DNA of 64,000 nt, from positions 124,001-188,000 of the forward strand of contig CALYLW010000572.1 of assembly GCA_944989445.1 (NCBI GenBank), read 5' to 3'. Every line of letters starts with the position of its first letter. The stretch's first letter is position 1. Positions 1 through 11,643 of the stretch are shown piece by piece. Position numbers and translations under genes: made by a program. Origin of the DNA: Ampullaceana balthica (taxonomy: Eukaryota; Mollusca; Gastropoda; Lymnaeidae). A model generated the notes under the pieces. The model saw only the letters and a program-made list of their open reading frames with translations. It was not told the DNA's origin and made no database searches.

Positions 1-780
1 TGTTAACGATTAATTTAAATTTAATCTTTAACTTTTGAAAAATTATCGATTAATTAATCGTTTATTTCGATTAAAGCCAAGAAAGGAAAATGTATTAAAC
101 GTTCTTGTTGAAAATCTATATAACACTGGAATGTATCCTTTATAAGTCATCTTTTAACCAACTACGCAAAAAAGACAAGTGTGTTGACTTTATTTTGTTC
201 AAGTGATGAGCGGGTCTAATTGACAATATAACCAGCCGAGCTGAACAATCGTTCACATAGAACTGAGGTAACTGGTATGCACAAAACGGACTTGGCAAGG
301 AATGACATTATCGGATATCGGTGTTCATTAAGTTTCCACCATTGTAGAGGGTTAATGGATTCAGGAACTTTCATCTGTATTTTGTAACGTAGTAATTTAT
401 CAAAAGAGCTGTCTTCATTTTCTGTCTCTGAGTCAAACTTCATTACTGCCATTTATTCTTTAGCTTAATACGCTTTTCATTTGGTTTGATAAGTAGGCGA
501 AGTGTTAGAACCATGGTAGGCAAACGATTTCTCCCAATGGATACAATAAACTTTATCAACATTTTGAACATTCCCGTCAGTCAATAGTTTAAAACCAAAA
601 TTTTCGTGTAATCGTCAGGAAATTTGTTGTTATTTATCGGCCGCTATTATATATATATATATAACTTTTTGCCTTTCAATAATTTTTAAGTTATGGGTCG
701 ATTAATCGTTAAAAATAATTTAATCGTAAAAAAATGTTAACGATTAATCGAGAAATTTATCGTTAATTTCCGCAGCCCTA
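1..780 (-). mobile_element. hAT DNA transposon remnant, clipped by window start
   Basis: The right end at 769-780 reads ...CCGCAGCCCTA and the left begins TGTTAACGATTAATTTAAAT, which is the other terminus of the same family minus about 6 bases. The full termini, TAGGGCTG...CAGCCCTA, are seen in the copies at 47327 and 15862. Subterminal AT-rich blocks with ATTAATCG motifs match those copies. The element reads right to left and still holds the end of the transposase frame. The expected 8-bp target duplication is probably ATAATTAT (781-788), but its partner lies outside the window. It is a non-autonomous, decayed copy. Confidence 0.85.
216..452 (-). pseudogene. hAT transposase C-terminal dimerisation domain, fragment
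   Basis: This 78-residue frame contains LQWWKLNEHRYPIMSFLAKS followed by CIPVTSVLCERLFSSAG. That is the signature of the hAT family C-terminal dimerisation region: tryptophans after a leucine, then the ERxFSSAG block. In the family this region mediates transposase dimerisation; the catalytic DDE part and BED zinc finger are absent. The frame stops right after YIVN because AAG, as seen in related copies at 21238 and 47327, is TAG here. Past the stop the reading continues as TRSSLEQNKVNTLVFF, the expected continuation. So this is a nonsense-truncated relic, not a gene. Confidence 0.85.
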
Positions 781-800
781 ATAATTATACCAACTTTTTC

Positions 801-1280
801 CTACTCATACCAGTATACCTACTTGTTTCTACACATACCATTATACCTACTTGTTTCTACACATACCATTATACCTACTTGTTTCTACACATACCATTAT
901 ACCTACTTGTTTCTACACATACCATTATACCTACTTGTTTCTACACATACCATTATACCTACTTGTTTCTACACATACCATTATACCTACTTGTTTCTAC
1001 ACATACCATTATACCTACTTGTTTCTACACATACCATTATACCTACTTGTTTCTACACATACCATTATACCTACTTGTTTCTACTAATACCATTATACCT
1101 ACTTGTTTCTACACATACCATTATACCTACTTGTTTCTACACATACCATTATACCTACTTGTTTCTACACATACCATTATACCTACTTGTTTCTACTAAT
1201 ACCATTATACCTACTTGTTTCTACTAATACCATTATACCTACTTGTTTCTACTCATACCATTATACCTACTTGTTTTTAC
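801..1280. repeat. 28-bp minisatellite, about 17 copies
   Basis: Units contain ACCATTATACCTACTTGTTT followed by CTACACA or CTACTAA. Copies are over 95% alike; the ACTAAT variant clusters toward the right end. The unit has no stop in the forward frames, and 28 is not a multiple of 3. All three forward frames therefore read the same hydrophobic 28-residue cycle, which explains the overlapping open frames here. Confidence 0.97.
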
Positions 1281-1450
1281 TTGAGTTTTAAAAACAATAT
1301 TATGTTTTCGCCGGAAATGAACGGAAAAAATCATAAGTCAAAATGCATTTGATAAAAGTACAACCCACACTACTAACAGTGGGAATTTTCGGTCCAGTTC
1401 GAATAATGCTTCTCATCTTTGGTTAAATGGTTTGTTTTAACTTAAGCAGA

Positions 1451-1886
1451 CCACGGCAACCCAACACCCCCACCAACCAGACCCCACCCCTCACCACGGC
1501 AACCTAACACATGCACCAACCACAGCCCCACCCCTCACCACGGCAACCCAGCACCCCCACCAACCACAGCCCCACCCCTCACCACGGCAACCCAGCACCC
1601 CCACCAACCACAGCCCCACCCCTCACCACGGAAACCCAACACACCCACCGACCAGACCCCACCCCTCACCACAGCAACGCAACACACCCACCAACCAGAC
1701 CCCACCCTCACCACGGCAACTCAACACCCCCACCAACCAGACCCCACCCCTCACCACGGCAACCCAACACCCCCACCAACCACAGCCCCACCCCTCACCA
1801 CGGAAACCCAACACACCCACCAACCACAGCCCCACCCCTCACCACAGCAACGCAACACCCCCACCAACCAGACCCCACCCCTCACG
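1451..1886. repeat. 43-bp C-rich minisatellite, about 10 copies
   Basis: Units contain CACGGCAACCCAACACCCCC, then ACCAACCAGACCCCACCCCT. Copies vary at a few positions (ACAGCCCC versus AGACCCC, CGGAAACC versus CGGCAACC). There is strong strand asymmetry, with hardly any G on the plus strand. The proline- and histidine-rich translation is a by-product. Confidence 0.96.
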
Positions 1887-2211
1887 GGAACAAATGTTTA
1901 ACTCTAGAATCGATTTCATGAATACAAATTTCATTTTCGTTATTACTTTTTTTATTGATGTTATTTTTTAAAAACCTTTGAATTGAGAACTTTGTACATT
2001 CTAAGTTTTACGGTAACTTGAGTCAGGTGAATTACGGTAACAGTAGAAAACCTGGCTTAAAACTTTCTTAAACCAAAACATTTTGCAAAGATATTTTTAA
2101 TATTCCGCTTAAGGTGGAAAAAACAACAACTTTGTATAAGAATAGTAACAATGCGTCATAGTGTATGACGTCTTCCGGTTTGAGAAATGACAAACGATTG
2201 TATATAAAAAA
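1887..2211. other. Single-copy AT-rich spacer
   Basis: AT-rich DNA between the 43-bp array and the Tigger element. I see no coding signal, RNA gene or repeat structure. Confidence 0.6.
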
Positions 2212-2543
2212 CAGTGATACCTCGAGATACTAGTTTAATTGTACCGTAAATTCGCTCGTATCTCAAAGCAATTTTCCCTATTGAAATTAATTGAAATGCC
2301 ATTAATCCGTTCCAGCCCAAAAATTTGCTACCCCTAATTGTTTTTGTTGTGTGTTTTTTTAATAAGAAAAATGCATTTATAAATGACAAATATTGTATAA
2401 AAACATAATAAAAGAGAATGTAAAGCAAAAAAAAAGCTGGTTTTATAAAGTGTACAAACATATTTGTATTTTGGTCGCTTAAATGTAACTTACACACAAC
2501 TTAAATGCTGCTGTAAGCTTAATTTTAGTCACTGCTTTTCTCT

Positions 2544-3380
2544 TCACTGGTCTTTGACTTTTTCGCCGGATTCAAAAAAGAAAAAAAGTTTTTTTTTAAA
2601 ACTGTCCAAACAGGTTTGAATCTTTCTTCCTTTCAGAATGCTGCGGAAATGATTTAGGCAAGTGTCATTAAATAGCTCCAATGCACGACCAGTTGCAACT
2701 TTTTCGGGGTGTTTCTTTTCCACGAACTGTGAAACTCTCTCCCACAATCCCAAAATCTTTTATCTCACTTGTAGAGATAACCTCCTCCACCCCTGGCTCA
2801 ACCTCCTCCACCCCTGGCTCAACCTCCTCCACCCCTGGCTCAACCTCCTCCACCCCTGGCTCAACCTCCTCCACCCCTGGCTCAGCCTCCTCCACCCGTG
2901 GCTCAACCTCCTCCACCCCTGGCTCAACCTCCTCCACCTCTGGCTCAACCTTCTCCATTTCTGGATCAACCTCCTTCACCTCTAGCTCAACCTCCTCCAC
3001 CTCCGGCTCAACCTCCTCCACCCCTGGCTCAACCTCCTCCACCTCTGACTCAACCTCCTCCACCTCTGGCTCAACCTCCTCCACCTCTGGCTAAACCTCC
3101 TCCACCCCTGGCTCAACCTCCTCCACCTCTGGCTCAACCTTCTCCACCTCTGGATCAACCTCCTTCACCTCTAGCTCAACCTCCTCCACCTCTGGCTGAA
3201 CCTCCTCCACCCCTGGCTCAACCTCCTCCACCTCTGACTCAACCTCCTCCACCTCTGGCTCAACCTCCTCCACCTCTGGCTCTTCCTAAAAACCAATTTC
3301 TTGCAGGACCCCCCCCCCAAATGCTGCTGTGACTGTAACTCTTGTAATTCATCTGTCGTCAGTTCCTGTGAGTGCTCGTA
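2544..3380 (-). pseudogene. Tigger-like transposase C-terminal region, broken by frameshifts and a minisatellite
   Basis: Reading right to left, 3380-3321 gives EHSQELTTDELQELQSQQH, a familiar Tigger/TIGD1-type stretch. A run of ten C (3309-3318) then shifts the frame. In the shifted frame VLQEIGF is followed by TAG and EEPEVEEVEP, which leads into the array. After the array the same frame continues EEVISTSEIKD. A one-base shift then gives GLWERVSQFVEKKHPEKV, ATGRALELFNDTC and HFRSILKGRK to about 2544, the conserved C-terminal tail of these transposases. The piece carries no catalytic residues. In the family the acidic linker between these blocks is short; here it is about 170 residues of heptad repeat. 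It is a non-functional relic. Confidence 0.85.
2779..3284. repeat. 21-bp minisatellite inside the Tigger transposase linker, about 24 copies
   Basis: Units contain CTCAACCTCCTCCACCCCTG with CTCT/CCCC alternation. The minus strand reads the heptapeptide EVEEVEP in the transposase phase. A longer internal duplication is visible: a block with TTCTCCA, TGGATCAACC and CTTCACCTCTAG occurs twice, about 189 bp apart (near 2950 and 3139), so a nine-unit segment was duplicated. Confidence 0.96.
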
Positions 3381-3482
3381 TCTCAAATTTCGCTCGTATT
3401 TCAAAACAAAACTCGCTCGCTCGACAGCTCGTATCTCAAATAACTCGTATGCTAGACACTCGTATCTCAAGCTACCATTGTA

Positions 3483-3770
3483 ATCTTATCCTGGCAGATC
3501 TTATAGGTGTAGCTTTGATGACAAGATCACAACGTGAACGTGACGTCATTTGAATTACTTTCATCCACATGACCAAACATATTTAAAAAATGTTTTTTAT
3601 TGCCAAACATAACATCAGCACTAACAAAAAAAGACACGGCACACTAATAAAAAGAGTCCAAGAGTACACAACAAAGGGACGCTATCCCACAAGCCAACCA
3701 ATAAAATGCACTGCTCTTTATTTAATGAACATGTAAGTACCCCGGGGAAATATCCGATCTGTGCGCCTGA
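3483..3770. other. Single-copy spacer
   Basis: No gene, RNA or repeat recognised. It holds one TGACGTCA (CRE-like) octamer at about 3541. Confidence 0.55.
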
Positions 3771-4125
3771 CTGGTTCTCACATTAGTGGGGCTCCCAGGA
3801 CCCATGCTGCAGTCTCATGTGTGGTGAACAGGTTCTCACACTGGTGATACCAGGACCCGCATACTACAGTCTCGTGTGTAGTTAACAGGTTCTCACACTG
3901 GTGATACCAGGACCCATACTACAGTCTCGTGTGTAGTTAACAGGTTCTCACACTGGTGATACCAGGACCCATACTACAGTCTCGTGTGTAGTTAACAGGT
4001 TCTCACACTGGTGATACCAGGACCCATACTACAGTCTCGTGTGTAGTTAACAGGTTCTCACACTGGTGATACCAGGACACATACTACAGCGTTATGTGTG
4101 GTGAACAGGTTCGCACTCTGGTGGT
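3771..4125. repeat. 55-bp minisatellite, about 6.5 copies
   Basis: Units contain CAGGTTCTCACACTGGTGAT, ACCAGGACCCATACTACAGT and CTCGTGTGTAGTTAA. The central four copies are nearly identical and the edge copies diverged, the usual pattern of homogenisation from the middle. Confidence 0.96.
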
Positions 4126-4333
4126 TGCACCACAGCCCCACTGCAGACTCTTCCACTCATTCTCATCTCTACATGTCCTTCTCTTTCTTTCCCGTCTCTC
4201 GTGCCCAGCCTTCCTTTCTCCCGCTGTCACTCTTTTCGCGATTACTTATTCTGTTTTCTCTCTATTTTAATTTCTCAACCGTACTCTAAATTGAATTCTC
4301 TCTCCATGATGATGGCGCTATTAATTGTTATCG

Positions 4334-4943
4334 GCAGATATCCTTTTGAGAGGCATATATTGCAGAAATCCTGTTGAGAGGCGCATATTGCAGATATCCT
4401 GTTTAGAGGCACATATTACAGATATCTATCTTGCGAGGCAGAGAGGTATAGATATGCAGATATCCTATTGGACATGCTCATATTAAAGATATCCTGTTGA
4501 GAGGCACAAATTGCAGATATCCCTGTTGAGAGGCGCACATTGCAGATATCCTATTGGACAGGCTCATATTAAAGATATCCTGTTGGAGAGGCTCATATTA
4601 AAGATATCCTGTTGGAGAGGCACATATTGCAGAAATCCTGTTGAGAGGCACATATTGCAGATATCCTGTTGAGAGGCACATATAGCAGTTATTCATGTTG
4701 AGAGGCACATATTGCAGACATCCTATTGAGAGGCGCATATTGCAGAAATCCTGTTGAGAGGCACATATTGCAGATATCCTGTTGAGAGGCACATATTGCA
4801 GATATCCTGTTGAGAGGCACATATTGCAGATATCCTATTGAGAGGCGCATATTGCAGAAATCCTGTTGAAAGGCACATATTGCAGATATCCTGTTGGAGA
4901 GGCAGATATTGCGGATATCCTTTTTGGAGATGCCCACATTGCG
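4334..4943. repeat. 28-bp minisatellite, about 21 copies
   Basis: Units contain CAGATATCCTGTTGAGAGGC then ACATATTG. Left-hand copies (4334-4620) are more diverged, with AAAGATATCC and TTGGACAGGC variants; right-hand copies are more uniform. Confidence 0.95.
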
Positions 4944-6059
4944 ATCTAAACTAAGCCAAATCCACTGTGCCAGGCATATTTCAAAATGACGTCACAACAC
5001 ACAACTTCGAAGCAGAGGTTAACCAGCGTTTTAAAAATAAATTCCCATCTTACAATTACAAGCAAATATTTGTATAAAAAGAAAAAGACAAATGGAGTGA
5101 AACTGATGCGATATAGTTTCATTCCTCTAAAAATAGATGTTATAACTAGGAATTCCCGATGTCATGAGCTTTGGGTATCCTGCAATAAAGTCCTAAAAAC
5201 AAGGATATGGCTATCACACTATAAAACTGTCAAGGTTAACGGTTCCACAAGTTCGTTAACTTTATTAAAATCATGGCATTGGAACAGGGTATGTTTAAAG
5301 TGAATGAAGGGGAGAGAGTGGAGATGAAGATAGACTGGAGACAGTGGCCATATTGGACATTGTAAAATGCTATTTTCTATTTTGAATGACAGAAAAGAAA
5401 AAAAAGTACTTAAAATGTTTTTAGGGACAAATACGAATCAAGTTAGACTTTTAACATTTTTTTGTACATAACCCCCAACCCCACTCCAAACCAAACCGGC
5501 GTATTTTCTTGTTTCGAAGGGAAATGATATTAAATTCTCGTTTGAAAGTGGCCACGCATCCGAGACAAACGAGATTCCACGAGATCTATTGGTTTGCGTC
5601 ACTCTAGGCCTGTTACCGCGCAATTGAAACGAGGGTAGCAATTTGACTCTGAATCCCGACTGTGTTGGAGTAATAAACCAAAAAATTCGAGGAGTTGGCG
5701 AGGTCTTTGTCCGCCTTCCTTCCCACCCCACCACAATGACCCCCTACCCCCCCCCCACACACACACGTTACTCGCTTTTAACTGTTGGGATTATATGTAA
5801 TAACTGTACCAGCTTAGCGGAGGAAATTCGAGCGGTCCGAAGTCCAATCCTGGACTTGGTCAGTAGATTCTGAAGCAATTTTCTGGCGGTCAGCGAAGGA
5901 AATTTAGGATTTCAGAAACGTGGCTGTAATGAGATTCTCTGGCTGTTTATCAAGGATATATGACGGCCGGTGTCCGTGTGGACGGGCGAGTAGGTGGGGG
6001 GGGTGAGGGGAGGATGTCATGGGCGGACGGACTTATTTGGGGCTTGGGTGGAGACGACA
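4944..6059. other. Single-copy DNA, no recognised gene
   Basis: About 1.1 kb with open frames under 110 codons that show no family signature and no convincing splice sites. A TGACGTCA octamer lies at 4986. A C-rich run (5725-5765) precedes a G-rich one (5995-6015). Confidence 0.55.
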
Positions 6060-6203
6060 TCAATGAAATCAATGAAATCAATGAAATCAATGAAATCAAT
6101 GAAATCAATGAAATCAATGAAATCAATGAAATCAATGAAATCAATGAAATCAATGAAATCAATGAAATCAATCAAATCAATGAAATCAATGAAATCAATG
6201 AAA
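6060..6203. repeat. 9-bp microsatellite (CAATGAAAT)n, 16 copies
   Basis: Perfect CAATGAAAT units except one CAATCAAAT near 6168. It reads as INE or MKS tripeptide repeats on the plus strand and ISL on the minus strand. Confidence 0.98.
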
Positions 6204-7520
6204 GGTTTTTAAAGACTTGATTTTTAAAATAAATATATTTATTGTCTCATTTGGTGACTTTCACGGAAAGGGTATTATTAGTGTGTGTTTATATCTTATG
6301 TCTGAAAGAATGTCTTTATGTAAGTGCGTTGGATTGACTATTAAAGAATGTTGTGGATGGCTAAATTTCTGTATTGATAGGATGTCTGTTGGACTGTCTG
6401 CGTTCGTGTGTAACAAGTCTGTTTACATTTTATTATTTATCCGATGTCTGCCATTTTGTGTAGGGCTTAGTGGATACGCCTGGTGGATTGTCTGTGTTTC
6501 TGTTATATCATGTGGATACTCTGAATCCATCCATTTCAGGTCTGGAACATTGCCGGCTTCTTCTAGGTTCAATGATTATATGTGATTACATTTGTCATGC
6601 GCGTTGAATCATCAGCACTGGGCCGGAATTATGGAGTAAAAAAAGAAAATAAGACCTAAAATTAATGAATTTTAGGAAAGGGGATATTTGTTTGAAGATA
6701 AATGGGTTGTAAATAGTTTCTTGCTTGTACAATTTAAGTTCATGTAGGGGGGTTTTAAAAGGAAAAATTATGTCGTCAAATAATACAAGTTGTTATTTAC
6801 ACATTATAAAAATGTCCACCTTATTCAAACAGTGGTATAATTTTTACGCCGAAGGGTTGGCGTCCACCTGGTAGGTACCGTTTCATAATGCCCATGATTC
6901 CTCATGCGGTGGTCAGTCTGCGAGTCTGACCTGTCCACTTTTTGCCCTCCTTTGAAACGCAGTGATAAAACCTGTATCTTCAGTACTCGTGTTTAGATTA
7001 GCACTGAAACTTTTCGTCTCAACCGACACGTGATCATTGTGTCATTACTGTCTCATTTATCATAAAAATCCCCGGTGAAGATAAGACTTTTTTCTCTCTG
7101 TAATCTGATTTCCAAACAGCAAAGACCCTCGTAGGCTTGGAAGCTATGACACGGTCGGTCATCGATAAGGATGACAAATCTGTTTCCGCGGCGAGCATGC
7201 ACTAATTTGATAAAAGATCATCTCACCAGTTTTTGTTTCGATCCAGAGTTTTTGATATCATCATTATCATTATTTCGTGTCTAATTTCAATCTTGTTTCA
7301 TGTTTTTAAAACAACAATTTTTCATTTCGCCGTGACGTTTGTGTCTGTGTGTGCGTGTGTTTTTGTTTGTTTGGTGTGTGCGTTTATTTGCTCGTTATTA
7401 ATCTTGCTCTCCAGTTTTCAGAAATACATCTGTTTAGGATGGATCCGAAGTACAGTGCAAAGGCGTAACTAGTATCTGAACGGTTGGTGGGGGTGGGGGG
7501 GGCAACGATCTTACAGGAAG
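6204..7520. other. Single-copy DNA, no recognised gene
   Basis: Contains a 122-codon cysteine- and valine-rich frame at 6217-6585 and a 79-codon frame at 7233-7472, both driven by TG-rich sequence and without family motifs. No exon-like splice pairs or RNA genes seen. Confidence 0.5.
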
Positions 7521-7754
7521 AGAGCTATATAGAGCTATAGAGTTCTATAGAGTTCTATAAAGCTATATAGAGCTATAGAGTTATATAGAGTTCTATAGAG
7601 CTATATAGAGCTATAGAGTTCTATAGAGCTATATAGAGCTATATAGAGCTATAGAGTTCTATAATGTTCAATAGAGCTATATAAAGCTATAGAGTCATAT
7701 ATTCTATAGAGCTTATAGAGCTATAGAGCTATAGAGTCCTATAGAGTTATATAA
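7521..7754. repeat. Degenerate TATAGAGC/TATAGAGTTC repeat
   Basis: Irregular runs of AGAGCTATATAGAGCTATAG and AGTTCTATAG, with 8- and 10-bp sub-periods mixed. The repeat is rich in short palindromes (TATAGAGCTATA). Confidence 0.9.
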
Positions 7755-8274
7755 GGGTACAGGACCAGATCGGAACACGTTAAACTTTAATATTTTTACG
7801 GCAGCACAATCACAATATGCCCTCCCCACATCAGCTGAAATAAGATGGACCCAATAACCCAATAATCAATAGATGATAGGTTTTCTTTTCTGCCAATGTA
7901 TTCCATTCAATTTTATGTGTAGCTCTTCTTTACCGTGGTGCATTCATTGTCTCAACAAATATTAGAGTGCCAAATAATAAATTGTAGATCATGACTCAAT
8001 AAGACACTCATACTATTAATAATCGCATCGCTCTACGTTTCACTCCCCTCCTCCTAAATTTTCTTAAAAAGGATGCAATTTTAATCTTTTTAGCAAAAAA
8101 AAGGCGTGGCTTTTATTCTTTTGAGAATCACTGGCTCACACCGAAGAGGTTAATATTAAATGTAATAGACCTATTTATCCCCTCGCATCTAGTTTTCATT
8201 TTCTCTCCTTCACTTAAATAATTATTAAGTTTCCGAGACAAATAGAGAATATTACAAAGCTATCCATCTTCTTG
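7755..8274. other. Single-copy AT-rich DNA
   Basis: No coding or repeat signal recognised. Confidence 0.5.
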
Positions 8275-8429
8275 CTACAGAGGGTTTGCTCAATCTAAAA
8301 AGGGGGGGGGGCTGTCCATGCCGGGGATGATAAGCGACCACTGCGATAATACACACTACAGAGGGTTTGCTCAATCTAGGGGTCCATGCCGGCGATGATA
8401 AGCGACCACTGCCATAATACACACTACAG
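8275..8429. repeat. Tandem duplication, about 75-81 bp, 2 copies
   Basis: Both copies start CTACAGAGGGTTTGCTCAAT and end with ATAATACACACTACAG. The first has an extra AAAAAGGGGGGGGGG run. Confidence 0.95.
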
Positions 8430-8698
8430 TTTAAAGTCTCACGTGCAGTATTAGAGACCATAATAGAGATAAAAGCGAAAGTCCCGGGGACCCAAGGTTC
8501 AGGGGTTCTCAAAGTTTGCAAGCAGAAAATTTCAAGCGAATCCATCGTGACCTTGTAACAACAGCTACGAACCCATCATAAAAGCGGTCGCCTGGCAGAG
8601 GTCTACACAAACATTAATGTCTGGACATCTTCCTTTCCACACCACTAATTTTTAGACCTGTTGTTTATAAACACTAATGTCTTGTCATCTTGATGTCG
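8430..8698. other. Single-copy spacer
   Basis: Nothing recognised; it begins to show AATGTCTGGACATC motifs related to the array that follows. Confidence 0.5.
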
Positions 8699-8948
8699 TA
8701 AAATCTTGATGTCTAGACATCCTAGTCTACATCCATTATGTCTATACACAAGGCTGACCTGAAATCTTGATGTCTAGACATCCTAGTCTACATCCATTAT
8801 GTCTATACACAAGGCTGACCTGAAATCTTGATGTCTAGACATCCTAGTCTACATCCATTATGTCTATACACAAGGCTGACCTGAAATCTTGATGTCTAGA
8901 CATCCTAGTCTACATCCATTATGTCTATACACAAGGCTGACCTAAAAT
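8699..8948. repeat. 61-bp minisatellite, 4 copies
   Basis: Units contain GAAATCTTGATGTCTAGACA, TCCTAGTCTACATCCATTAT and GTCTATACACAAGGCTGACC. Copies are virtually identical. Each unit carries the short palindrome GATGTCTAGACATC. Confidence 0.97.
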
Positions 8949-9110
8949 ATTGCAGTTGAGATATCTTGTCAGAATAGCATTCACTATAAAAGTAGCCAGA
9001 AAGGCACTTTCCTTCCACAAGGGGAATTAATGGAGGCCAAGTCCACCTTCTACCCGAAGACTCAAAGGTCGAAGATCCGTCTGTCACAGGCGACTTATAG
9101 TGTCATGGAA

Positions 9111-9386
9111 TGTTAGAGACATATCCGAGTCTAGGGCGAGAACAAGGAGCTAACAATGTTAGAGACATATCCGAGTCTAGGGCGAGAACAAGGAGCTAAC
9201 AATGTTAGAGACATATCCGAGTCTAGGGCGAGAACAAGGAGCTAACAATGCAGAGACATATCCGAGTCTAGGGCGAGAACAAGGAGCTAACAATGCTAGA
9301 GACATATCCGAGTCTAGGGCGAGAACAAGGAGCTAACAATGTTAGAGACATATCCAAGTCTTGGGCGAGAACAAGGAGCTAACAAT
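9111..9386. repeat. 46-bp minisatellite, 6 copies
   Basis: Units contain TGTTAGAGACATATCCGAGT, CTAGGGCGAGAACAAGGAGC and TAACAA. The last copy has two substitutions (CAAGTCTTGG) and the fourth lacks TT. Confidence 0.97.
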
Positions 9387-9548
9387 ATGAGATTACAAGA
9401 TCGCCTTGCTTCGAATCTTAAAAAAGAGTCTCAGACTAACCACTAATCGTGAGGTTGGGAGACAAACAATAACAAGACATAAATAGCAATATGCTGACAC
9501 ACAGACCAGATTTCTTATCGGCAGACGAGCTGGTGGTTGGGCACAGTG

Positions 9549-10070
9549 GACGTCAGTATAGGATTATTGGACCTAAGTATACGAATATTGGACCTAAGTT
9601 TACGAATATTGGACCTAAGTATACGAATATTGGACCTAAGTTTACGAATATTTGACCTAAGTATACGAATATTGGACATAAGTATACGAATATTGGACCT
9701 AAGTATACGAATATTGGACCTAAGTATACGAATATTGGACCTAAGTATACGAATATTAGACCTAAGTATACGAATATTGATTCTAAGTATAAGAATATTG
9801 GACCTAAGTATACGAATATTGGACCTAAGTATAAGAATATTGGACCTAAGTATACGAATATTGGACCTAAGTATACGAATATTGGACCTAAGTATAATAA
9901 TATTGGACCTAAGTATACGAATATTGGACCTAAGTATACGAATATTGGACCTAAGTATAAGAATATTGGACCTAAGTATACGAATATTGGACCTAAGTAT
10001 ACGAATATTGGACCTAAGTATACGAATATTGGACTTCAGTATATGAATATTGGACTTCAGTATAGGGATA
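9549..10070. repeat. 21-bp minisatellite, about 25 copies
   Basis: Unit GACCTAAGTATACGAATATT plus G. Because 21 is a multiple of 3 and the unit is stop-free in one frame, a 169-codon frame with an ILDLSIR heptad results. Flanking copies diverge to GACTTCAGTAT, and no family similarity supports a real protein. Confidence 0.97.
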
Positions 10071-10581
10071 TGGTCATTTTTGTTTTTGTTCTGTTATCCA
10101 TCTAAATTAAGCTTGTGTATAAATTAGAAGAAATGCTGAATCTCTATAAAGCGTACGTGATAAAAGATAAGCCATTATAGCTTCAAATACAACACTAGGG
10201 GTAAAGTTTGGTAGAGCCAACAGCCCTGCGATCAGCTGGGTAAACAGGTTTGAAGTTTCAGGTACTGGTAGATAAAGACAGATGAAGATGACAAATGAGT
10301 AATACGACCGTAACATCCAAGTACAAGTAACTATTTGAGCCAGTAAAGTTTAAAATTTAAAGTCTAAAATCTAAAGTCTAAAGTCTAAACACAATGATTG
10401 GCGCTCAATCAACACGTTGTTACAAAATTAACATCGAGCGCCACGCAGAAAGTGGAGATCTTCTCTAACATTGGCCTAAGTGTGATCCTTAACATGACGT
10501 GGCCAAGATCAATAGCTAACAAGAAATGAGTAATACCCAGAATGCGTCGTTAACAAGGAATTATTGACACCAGGTCAAAGA
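10071..10581. other. Single-copy DNA with a short TCTAAAG repeat
   Basis: Only a small AAAGTCTAAA repeat at about 10345-10390 stands out. Confidence 0.5.
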
Positions 10582-11643
10582 TTTAAGTACATCAATGTGA
10601 GAACCACTCCTCATGGGGACAACAAGAGAAATTATGTTACTTTAAGTCCATCAATGTGAGAACCACTCCTCACAGGGACAACAAGAGAAATATGTTACTT
10701 TAAGTCTATCAATGGGAGGACCACTCCTCACGGGGACAACAAGAGAAAGTATGTTACTTTAAGTCTATCAATGTGAGAACCACTCCTCACGGGGAAACAA
10801 GAGAAATTATTTACTTTAAATCTATCAATGTGAGAACCACTCCTCACAGGGACAACAAGAGAAATATGTTACTTTAAGTCTATCAATGTGAGAACCACTC
10901 CTCACGGGGACAACAAGAGAAAGTATGTTACTTTAAGTCTATCAATGTGAGAACCACTCCTCACAGGGACAACAAGAGAAATATGTTACTTTAAGTCTAT
11001 CAAAGTGAGAACCACTCCTCACGGGGACAACAAGAGAAAGTATGTTACTTTAAGTCTATCAATGTGAGAACCACTCCTCACAGGGACAGCAAGAGAAATA
11101 TGTTACTTTAAGTCTATCAATGTGAGAACCACTCCTCACGGGGACAACAAGAGAAATTATGTTACTTTAAGTCCAATAATGTAAGAACCACTCCTCACGG
11201 GACAACAAGAGAAATTATGTTACTTTAAGTCCATCAATGTGAGAACAACTCCTCACGGGGAAACAAGAGAAATTATGTTACTTTAAATCCAATAATGTGA
11301 GAACCACTCCTCACGGGGAAACAAGAGAAATTATTTTACTTTCAGTCCATCAATGTGAGAACCACTCCTCACGGGGACAACAAGAGAAATTATGTTACTT
11401 TCAGTCCATCAATGTGAGAACCACTCCTCACGGGGACAACAAGAGAAATTATGTTACTTTAAGTCCATCAATGTGAGAACCACTCCTCACGGGGACAACA
11501 AGAGAAATTATGTTACTTTAAGTCCATCAATGTGAGAACCACTCCTCACGGGGACAACAAGAGAAATTATGTTACTTTCAGTCCATCAATGTGAGAACCA
11601 CTCCTCACGGGGACGACAAGAGAAATTATGTTACTTTCAGTCC
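10582..11643. repeat. 59-bp minisatellite, 18 copies
   Basis: Units contain TACTTTAAGTCCATCAATGT, GAGAACCACTCCTCACGGGG and ACAACAAGAGAAATTATGT. The left half alternates units with CTCACGGGG/AAAGTATG and CTCACAGGG/AAATATG in strict AB order (10680-11100), a roughly 118-bp higher-order repeat. The right half is a single uniform type. Confidence 0.97.

Larger units (their letters stand above)
2212..3480 (-). mobile_element. Tigger/pogo-type DNA transposon, internally deleted
   Basis: The left terminus reads CAGTGATACCTCGAGATAC and the right terminus, reverse-complemented, CAATGGTAGCTTGAGATACG. These are imperfect inverted repeats with the CAGTG...CCT(C/T)G pattern typical of pogo/Tigger elements of the Tc1/mariner superfamily. 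TA follows the right end at 3481; the left flanking dinucleotide is AA, a mutated TA. Subterminal sequence (TCGCTCGTATCTCAAAGCAA, GTTCCAGCCCAAAAAT) matches the known style of Tigger ends. The right terminus runs straight into the last part of the transposase frame, so the 5' portion of the gene, including the DDE core, is deleted. A minisatellite fills the middle. Confidence 0.85.
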
